NCBI GenBank assembly: GCA_031552335.1
Contig: JAVBMQ010000162.1
Coordinates: 1-12,298, forward strand
Direction: 5' to 3'
From: JAISFI01 sp031552335
GTDB taxonomy: Bacteria; Bacteroidota; Bacteroidia; Bacteroidales; Azobacteroidaceae
DNA: 12,298 nucleotides
In this document: piece by piece, positions 1 to 5,717 of the stretch
Layout: every line of letters starts with the position of its first letter
Numbering within the stretch: position 1 is the first letter of the stretch
The notes under the pieces: generated by a model
What the model saw: only the letters and a program-made list of their open reading frames with translations
Told to the model about the DNA's origin: nothing
The model's database searches: none
Program-made: the position numbers and the translations under genes

Positions 1-917
1 GTATCGTGAGAATGTCGTTTCAGTTTGATGATGACCCTGTAGATGGCAGGATTTATGACAAAGATTTTCGGGATAAATTTCAACAGTTTCCCGAAATAGA
101 ACAAGTTGCCAGAATGATTAAGGTGCATACAGGTGTATTGACATATCAGAATAAACCACAGGTAATCAATGATTTTTATTTTGTCAGTTCTAGTTTTCTC
201 AATGTTTTTACTGTTCCTTTGGTTGCAGGCGATAAAAATAAGCTCCTGCAAACAAATGGTCAGGTATTGATCAGTGAACGCTTGGCACGAAGCTTGTTTG
301 GAAATACGGATCAGGCAATCGGTGAGAAATTTCTTTTAACGGGAAGAATGTTTAGTGATACTTCGCTTGTTGTTTCCGGTGTATTCAAAGATATACCGGA
401 AACTTCTCATTTTCAGACCGATTTATTGTTGTATAGTCCGGAATCCGAAGATTTCTGGTCATACAATTATTTGTTATTGAAAGATCCTGTTTCTCATCTT
501 TCAGCTTTGGAACAAAAAATAGAGCAAATGTTGATAGATAATGCTTATTCGGAGAGAAAGGTGCGAGTCCGTTTAATGCCTCTTACCGATATCCATCTGC
601 ATAGCCATCAGCTTCGGAAGATGAGACCCAACGGGAATATCAATTATATTTACTTGATTGCCGGTGCCAATATATTATTATTGGTGATTGTATTGTTTAA
701 TTTATGGCTGAATAGTCGGTTGATATTCTCTTTTAACAGAAGATATTATCAGTTGCTAAGGATGAATGGCGCCTCTAACCTGGTGGTGTTGAAGGATGAA
801 TTTTTACTGGCTTTGTTGTTAGGTGGAATTTCTGTTTTATTGGGAATTTTTCTGGTATTTCCAGCATCCTCTTTAGGAAATCTTCCACTTTATTCCGGAA
901 TGTCCATGAAGAACTGA
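1..917 (+). pseudogene. 5' part of a broken ABC-transporter permease gene (MacB/FtsX type), cut by the window edge
   Basis: The frame is already open at base 3, so the gene begins upstream; the GTG at 6 is only the first start-like codon in view. The visible ~300 residues hold most of a MacB-type periplasmic domain (about 1-210), a membrane segment (about 215-236), an FtsX-like cytoplasmic loop with RMNGAS near residues 252-257, and a second membrane segment (about 265-287). The frame stops at 915-917. The frame one base earlier (starting 890, 893 and so on) continues the permease protein, reading HEELKPIRFSYTGMKYM across 905-955. A frameshift therefore lies at about 860-895. Family members run to about 780-800 residues with two FtsX units, so this is half a protein. 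A sequencing error could explain this frameshift alone, but the gene is also damaged further downstream. Identity as a permease is secure; the exact shift site is not. Confidence 0.85.
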
Positions 918-943
918 AACCCATCCGTTTTTCCTATACCGGA

Positions 944-1406
944 ATGAAATATATGTTGACTGCTCAATATGCAATTGTAATGATTGTTGTTATTCTTACA
1001 ATTGCCATCACCAAGCAGATGTATATGGTAAAAAGTATTCAGCTAGGCGGGAATAATCCGAATATTTTAGTATTAAAAGAACAGTCGGAGCCTGTAAAGG
1101 AACGCTATGATATATTGAAAAGTGAATTGATGAAACACATAGAAATCAAATCTGTAACGTCTTCTTTCCAGATACCGGGAGACGCCATACGGGATGGGAT
1201 AGCTGTGAGTCGTGCAGAACATGTGGATTGGAAAATGATGCCGGTAATGGTTGTTGGTGAAGATTTCTTTCCATTTTTTAATATTCATCCCCAGACAGGA
1301 AAAATATTTTCTCCCAGCAAATTCTCTTACCAGGAAGATTTCATTGTCCTGGCAAAGCTGGCGTTCGGCTGTGGCAAATCCAGTGGAGTCGTTAAAGACA
1401 GAATAG
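944..1406 (+). pseudogene. 3' part of the same broken permease gene, with an internal deletion
   Basis: From the ATG at 944 the product starts with a membrane segment (TAQYAIVMIVVILTIAI), followed by the beginning of the second periplasmic domain, which matches this permease family up to about residue 136 (EDFIVL, near 1350). The same frame then runs on to 1498 as a tail that does not resemble a permease. In the frame starting at 1356, however, the bases read SWRSAVANPVESLKTE and then TAG at 1404-1406. This is a typical C-terminus for the family; the intact neighbour ends VARENPVDSLKTD. The simplest reading is an out-of-frame deletion of several hundred bases at about 1335-1355 that removed the rest of the periplasmic domain and the last three membrane segments. 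The reading frame to 1498 would then be an accident. With the upstream frameshift, the gene cannot make a working permease. The downstream ABC module may once have had two permease genes. Confidence 0.8.
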
Positions 1407-1448
1407 ACAATAATAATAAAGTAATAGATAAGAAGAGTTCTTTGATAG

Positions 1449-1462
1449 ATTGGCTTACATGT
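1449..1462 (+). repeat. Left copy of a 14-bp inverted repeat flanking the dinD-like gene
   Basis: ATTGGCTTACATGT here matches the reverse complement of ACGTGTAAGCCAAT at 2413-2426 at 13 of 14 positions. The two copies bracket the BRO/DinD-type gene, and this one lies 43 bases after the relict permease stop at 1406. I see no convincing target-site duplication outside the repeats. It may be the end of a small mobile cassette or a chance match to the terminator stem. Confidence 0.45.
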
Positions 1463-1530
1463 AAAATAAAAAACAGGATACTTGTTGTATTTGAATAAAT
1501 TCATTTTCTTTGTAATACAAAACTTTAATT

Positions 1531-2388
1531 ATGAAGCATATGAGTTCAAACAAAAAAGACAGTATCCAAGTGTTTAATGAGAAACAAATTCGTTCGGTTT
1601 GGGATGATGAACAGGGAAAATGGTATTTTTCTGTAGTTGATGTTATTGGTGTGTTGACAGATAGCATCAATCCAAATAACTATTGGAAGGTATTGAAGAA
1701 TCGATTGAAGAAAGAAGGAAATGAGTTGGTTACAATTTGTAACCAACTAAAATTAATCTCATCTGACGGAAAATATTATAAAACAGATGTGGGTGATATT
1801 GAACAGATTTTTCGTTTGATCCAATCGATTCCTTCTCCCAAAGCAGAGCCTTTTAAATTGTGGTTGGCGCAAATTGGACGTGAGAGATTGGAAGAAATAG
1901 AGGATCCTGAACGCAGTATTGACCGTGCAATGGAATATTATCTGAAAAAAGGTTATTCCAAATCCTGGATCAATCAACGCCTGAAGAGTATCGAAGTCCG
2001 AAAAGAATTAACAGATGAATGGGAAAACCGAGGGGTAAATAAAGGTCATGAATTTGCTATATTAACAGATGTTATAACAAAAGCATGGTCTGGTTTAACT
2101 ACTAAAGAGTATAAAAACCATAAAAATCTGAAAAAAGAAAATCTGAGAGATCACATGACGAATCTTGAATTGGTACTGAATATGCTTGCAGAAGCAACCA
2201 CTACAGAGATATCTAAACACCGCGAACCTGAAACTTTTGAGGAAAATCAGAAAGTTGCTCAAGAAGGAGGGGATGTTGCCGGAAATACCAGAAAAGAAAT
2301 TGAAGAGAAAACAGGCAAACCGATAGTTTCAACACTAAATGCTAAACAATTCAAATCATTGGATTCTTCTTTGGAAACAGATGAATAG
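1531..2388 (+). CDS. BRO-N domain protein of the DinD / phage antirepressor-like family
   Basis: This 285-residue soluble protein has an N-terminal BRO-N-like domain (about residues 10-118). It includes the block WYFSVVDVIGVLTDS, the YWKVLKNRLKKEGNE segment and the PKAEPFKLWLAQIGRERLEE helix. The C-terminal half (about 150-270) resembles Escherichia coli DinD: a GHEFAILTD block, then NLKKENLRDHMTNLEL, then a QKVAQEGGDVAGNTRKEIEE block near the end. BRO-N domains occur in phage antirepressors and bind DNA. DinD of E. coli is SOS-induced and inhibits RecA filaments. Whether this homologue does either is inference. The ATG at 1531 follows an AT-rich leader; an ATG at 1540 is an alternative start. 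Only a weak promoter-like TTTG at 1509-1512 is visible, and I see no SOS operator. The gene is a lone accessory gene between transporter genes and ends in its own hairpin, which suggests it was inserted. Confidence 0.85.
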   Translation: MKHMSSNKKDSIQVFNEKQIRSVWDDEQGKWYFSVVDVIGVLTDSINPNNYWKVLKNRLKKEGNELVTICNQLKLISSDGKYYKTDVGDIEQIFRLIQSIPSPKAEPFKLWLAQIGRERLEEIEDPERSIDRAMEYYLKKGYSKSWINQRLKSIEVRKELTDEWENRGVNKGHEFAILTDVITKAWSGLTTKEYKNHKNLKKENLRDHMTNLELVLNMLAEATTTEISKHREPETFEENQKVAQEGGDVAGNTRKEIEEKTGKPIVSTLNAKQFKSLDSSLETDE

Positions 2389-2409
2389 ATGATTCCCAAA
2401 AAAATAAAT

Positions 2410-2453
2410 AAAACGTGTAAGCCAATTTTCAAAAACGGTTTACACGTTTTAAT
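2410..2453 (+). terminator. Rho-independent terminator after the dinD-like gene
   Basis: The left arm 2410-2423 (AAAACGTGTAAGCC) pairs with 2437-2450 (GGTTTACACGTTTT): 13 Watson-Crick pairs and one G-U pair around a 13-nt loop. A short T-rich run follows. The left arm is A-rich, so the hairpin could also stop transcription on the other strand. It lies between the stop at 2386-2388 and the permease ATG at 2464, so it should separate the two genes. Confidence 0.75.
2413..2426 (-). repeat. Right copy of the 14-bp inverted repeat flanking the dinD-like gene
   Basis: ACGTGTAAGCCAAT is the inverted partner of 1449-1462 with one mismatch. It overlaps the left arm of the terminator hairpin, whose right arm carries a third, more divergent copy (GGTTTACACGT at 2437-2447). 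The overlap allows two readings: a cassette end that doubles as a terminator, or a terminator that matches the left copy by chance. Confidence 0.45.
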
Positions 2454-2463
2454 TTATAGAAAT

Positions 2464-4833
2464 ATGTTTATACATTATTTGAAAATCGCATGCAGAAACC
2501 TGCTGAAATATAAGAATCAGAATCTGATTGGAGTCCTGGGACTTGCAATGGGACTGGTCTGTTTTACATTGTGCTGCTATATTCCCCGGTTTTTAGATTC
2601 CAGAGATCAACTTTATTCTCATTCCGACAGAGTTTGTTACGTTTTTTATTCCGGAGAAAACCCTTCTATAGATATGCGAAAAAAATTGCAAAACCGTTTT
2701 CCGAAGGAAATAGAGCAGACAACTTATGTGTTTCCAGCCGGAAAGATAGATGTGATTCTGGAAGATAATGATAAAAATAACGAATATGAGTGCTACTTGT
2801 CAGAATGTGATACTTCTGTATTTTCCTTTTTTTCGTTGAAATATATTGCCGGAGATGTCAGAAATGCAACACATACAATCAATAGTGCGGTATTGTTTGA
2901 AAGCTTTGCGAAGACGATAGGGAAACCGGAAAATTTGGTTGGACAGACGGTTTTGTTAAATAGGAAAATGAAAAATGGGAATGGGAAAATGTTTTATATC
3001 ACCGGCATCGTAGAAGATCCTCCTCTCAATTCTTTTCAGGGACGCTATGGTATTTGTAACGGAATTATATTGAATGCAATCGACGGATATTTTCATTATG
3101 CGAAAGACGATCCTATCCTCTATGATGTGGATATTATCCCTTCGTATGTAATGCTTAGAAAAGGGGTCGATGCCGCGGACTTACAACAAAAATTGGATGC
3201 AATGGCTTTTTCGGAAGAAGAAGGAGAAAGTTATCAGGTGAAAAAGAACCCGAATTCTCTCCGGAATGTAGGAAAAGTCCCTCAGATGACACTTATTGTG
3301 ATCGTTGGGTTCTTAATTTTGCTTACCGGACTACTGAACTATATTTCTTTTTTGTTCGCCCAATTTTATAATCGTCTGGGAGGATATGCTATCCGAAAGG
3401 TCAATGGGTCCGAATGGAAAAATCTTTTCCTGATGATTTTTACTGAATTTGTGATTGTTTGGTTGTTTGCAGCCCTTTTGAGTTTCCCATTGCTGAATGG
3501 AACTGCTTCGTTTTTTGATATGTTGAGACCACACAAAGTCTCTTTTGATGCGGGCATGATTTATCCGCAATTAATGGAATATGTCTTATGGGGAATCCCG
3601 TGTATTGCATTGTTGTGTGTTTTTCCTGCGATGAGTATCGAAAAGTTAAGTATTAAAACTGTCTTATTGGGTTTATCAGGTAGTGGAAATAAGGCAAAAA
3701 TGAGGGATGTTTTTTTGTTTATACAAATGTTTATTTTCTTGGGATTAATGTCTGCTACCATAATGGTTTATATGCAAATAAATCATTCGTATGCAAGCAT
3801 GTTTACTTCAATGACATCCAAGGAAAAAGAGAATGTATTCGTTATTGATTGTTCTTCAAAAAAACGGTTAATGGATAATAAAGAGGCGTTGCTTCAATAT
3901 ATCCGTTCTTCTTCATTAGTAGAAAAGGCAACTTATACATACACGGATTTTTATCGGTCGTATTCGTCGGAAATTGACCCGGGAACAGGTATTGCTTCTC
4001 TTCCTCAAGCTGTGCAGCAGTATGTTTCTCCGGATTTCCCTGATTTTTTTAATGTAAAGCTCATTTCCGGAAAATTTTTTGAAAATAATTTGGATCCTGG
4101 TCTTGCTGTTGTCGATGAAAATTTTGCCGCTTTATATGGAGGAGAAAGTCCGGTAGGTAAATCTTTTCAATGTGAATCGATGGGCCAAAGTTATACCATT
4201 ATAGGGGTTGTACAGAATCTGCATTATTATGGACAAACAGCAGGCGAAAATTTCCCGGTATATTACGTATCGGGCGATAGTCCCTGGAAGGATCATTATA
4301 TCTATGTCAAGCCAATGCCCGGAAAAACAGAAGAGGCGAGAAAATATCTGGAGCATGCAGTCCGGGAGTTTTTGCCACCTACTATTCCTTTTGATATACA
4401 GACACTGGCTTCTCTGATCAAGCAGAGAGAATTTGGTAGAGAAACAGTTTTGTTCTCTTTTGGAAGTGCCTTCGGAATAGTAGCTCTTGTTGTTTGCCTG
4501 TTGAGTTTATATGCTTCGGTTACAGTTCATACGGAACGCAGACGAAAAGAGGTTGCTATTCGTAAAATAAATGGAGCTGCAACCATAAACATTCTTTTTC
4601 TATTTCTCCGAAAATATATTATTTTACTGACAGGAGCGGCTTTACTGGCTTTTCCTTTGATTCAATTTGTCGGAAGTCGCTGGTCAGAGTATTATGTCAA
4701 CCACATCCCATTGAATAATTTTTACTTTTTAAGTATTTATGCGGTAGCTTTATTGTTGGTGCTTATAACGGTTATTTTCCGGATATTAAAAGTAGCTAGG
4801 GAAAACCCGGTCGATTCGTTAAAAACAGATTAA
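2464..4833 (+). CDS. Intact ABC-transporter permease, two-FtsX-domain MacB/LolC-like type
   Basis: This 789-residue inner-membrane permease has a first membrane segment at about 21-40, a periplasmic MacB-type domain at about 41-275, and three membrane segments at about 276-306, 322-350 and 370-392. A fifth segment (about 416-440) opens the second half, followed by another periplasmic domain (about 441-660) and three closing segments (about 663-688, 709-735 and 753-776). Both FtsX coupling loops are present: YAIRKVNG near 308-315 and ERRRKEVAIRKINGA near 691-705. The protein ends NPVDSLKTD, as this family does. The ATG at 2464 starts MFIHYLKIACRNLLKYK, the usual N-terminus. The in-frame ATG at 2389 lies before the terminator and would add 25 unlikely residues. 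The ATPase gene follows 84 bases later and is its probable motor. The substrate cannot be told from sequence; peptides, antibiotics and lipoproteins are all known for relatives. No clear promoter lies between the terminator and the ATG. Confidence 0.92.
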   Translation: MFIHYLKIACRNLLKYKNQNLIGVLGLAMGLVCFTLCCYIPRFLDSRDQLYSHSDRVCYVFYSGENPSIDMRKKLQNRFPKEIEQTTYVFPAGKIDVILEDNDKNNEYECYLSECDTSVFSFFSLKYIAGDVRNATHTINSAVLFESFAKTIGKPENLVGQTVLLNRKMKNGNGKMFYITGIVEDPPLNSFQGRYGICNGIILNAIDGYFHYAKDDPILYDVDIIPSYVMLRKGVDAADLQQKLDAMAFSEEEGESYQVKKNPNSLRNVGKVPQMTLIVIVGFLILLTGLLNYISFLFAQFYNRLGGYAIRKVNGSEWKNLFLMIFTEFVIVWLFAALLSFPLLNGTASFFDMLRPHKVSFDAGMIYPQLMEYVLWGIPCIALLCVFPAMSIEKLSIKTVLLGLSGSGNKAKMRDVFLFIQMFIFLGLMSATIMVYMQINHSYASMFTSMTSKEKENVFVIDCSSKKRLMDNKEALLQYIRSSSLVEKATYTYTDFYRSYSSEIDPGTGIASLPQAVQQYVSPDFPDFFNVKLISGKFFENNLDPGLAVVDENFAALYGGESPVGKSFQCESMGQSYTIIGVVQNLHYYGQTAGENFPVYYVSGDSPWKDHYIYVKPMPGKTEEARKYLEHAVREFLPPTIPFDIQTLASLIKQREFGRETVLFSFGSAFGIVALVVCLLSLYASVTVHTERRRKEVAIRKINGAATINILFLFLRKYIILLTGAALLAFPLIQFVGSRWSEYYVNHIPLNNFYFLSIYAVALLLVLITVIFRILKVARENPVDSLKTD

Positions 4834-4848
4834 AATGAAATGAATAAA

Positions 4849-4888
4849 CTCTGTGTTACTCCGTGAAATAGCTCCGTGTAACTCTGTG
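4849..4888 (+). repeat. Four copies of CTCYGTG in the permease-ATPase gap
   Basis: The heptamer CTCTGTG or CTCCGTG occurs at 4849, 4859, 4872 and 4882, all in the same orientation, inside the 84-base gap. The order is CTCTGTG, CTCCGTG, CTCCGTG, CTCTGTG. From memory, similar degenerate tracts are common between Bacteroidota genes. No function is evident. Confidence 0.55.
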
Positions 4889-4917
4889 TTGAAAAATAAA
4901 CTTAAAAACTATAAATC

Positions 4918-5592
4918 ATGATCAAAACAATCAATCTTCAGAAAATCTTCCGTACGGAAGAAGTAGAAACTTGGGCATTGAATACTGTCAGTATCGAAAT
5001 CAAAGAGGGCGAATTTGTCGCAGTAATGGGCCCTTCCGGTTGTGGCAAGTCAACCTTGCTTAATATCCTCGGACTATTGGATAACCCTACAGGAGGAGAG
5101 TACTATCTGAATGGCATTGAAGTCAGTAAATATTCGGAAAAACAGCGGACTAAACTCCGGAAAGGAGTCATTGGATTTGTTTTTCAGAGTTTTAATCTGA
5201 TAGAAGAACTCAATGTCTTTGAAAATATTGAATTACCATTGCTTTACATGGGAATCTCATCTTCTGAAAGGAAAAAACGGGTGGAAGTTGCTATGGACAG
5301 GATGCAAATTTCTCACCGTTCAAAACATTTTCCACAGCAATTATCGGGAGGACAGCAGCAGCGTGTTGCAATTGCCCGTGCAGTAGTAGCTAATCCTAAA
5401 TTGATACTGGCGGATGAACCGACCGGAAATCTGGATTCCAAAAATGGCAAGGAGGTCATGGATTTATTGACCGAACTCAATAAAGAGGGAACAACAATCG
5501 TGATGGTAACACATAGCCAGCATGATGCAGGGTTTGCTAACCGGATAATTAATTTGTTTGACGGGCAGTTGGTTACAGAAGTGTTATTATAA
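4918..5592 (+). CDS. ABC-transporter ATP-binding protein, LolD/MacB type
   Basis: This 224-residue cytoplasmic ATPase has every expected nucleotide-binding motif: Walker A GPSGCGKST (38-46), the Q-loop glutamine at 90, the signature LSGGQQQR (142-149), Walker B LILADEPTG (162-170) with catalytic Glu167, the D-loop NLDS (171-174) and the switch histidine in VTHS (His199). Its length is normal for the stand-alone subunits of the LolD/MacB/FtsE group, which pair with FtsX-type permeases. The permease just upstream ends 84 bases before this ATG and is the obvious partner, probably in one transcript. The ATPase would bind the permease's FtsX coupling loops and drive substrate movement from the inner membrane or periplasm. 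The leader before the ATG is AT-rich with no Shine-Dalgarno sequence, as is usual here. The ATPase role is certain; the exact subfamily and substrate are not. Confidence 0.95.
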   Translation: MIKTINLQKIFRTEEVETWALNTVSIEIKEGEFVAVMGPSGCGKSTLLNILGLLDNPTGGEYYLNGIEVSKYSEKQRTKLRKGVIGFVFQSFNLIEELNVFENIELPLLYMGISSSERKKRVEVAMDRMQISHRSKHFPQQLSGGQQQRVAIARAVVANPKLILADEPTGNLDSKNGKEVMDLLTELNKEGTTIVMVTHSQHDAGFANRIINLFDGQLVTEVLL

Positions 5593-5658
5593 TTCTCATG
5601 GTAACACTAAATAACACTAAGTAGCATTCCGGAAACCCACAATCCCGATAATACCCTG

Positions 5659-5666
5659 TTTATTTG
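5659..5666 (+). promoter_or_regulatory. Possible Bacteroidota -7 element upstream of the VIT-VWA gene
   Basis: TTTATTTG matches the Bacteroidota -7 consensus TAnnTTTG except at its second base, 52 bases before the ATG at 5718. No clear -33 element is seen. The ATPase gene ends at 5592 with no hairpin between, so read-through is also possible. Confidence 0.35.
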
Positions 5667-5717
5667 CAGTATCAAAAACAAACAGAAAATAAACTGCAAA
5701 TTTTAAATGATAAGATT

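Noticed and set aside
1407..1498. Continuation of the open frame from 944 past the permease relic
   Set aside because: The last ~45 codons have no permease character, and the true C-terminus of the family appears in another frame and stops at 1404-1406, so this is read-through into non-coding DNA.
1073..1977. Several minus-strand open frames opposite the permease relic and the dinD-like gene
   Set aside because: They mirror plus-strand coding DNA, have unlikely composition and lack leaders or domains.
2389..2463. ATG at 2389 as the start of the intact permease
   Set aside because: The first 25 residues would be encoded by the terminator hairpin and do not resemble a permease N-terminus; the family-typical start is at 2464.
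5664..5717. TTG at 5664 as the start of the VIT-VWA-TonB lipoprotein
   Set aside because: It would place 18 polar residues ahead of a clear lipoprotein signal peptide; the ATG at 5718 starts exactly at the signal.
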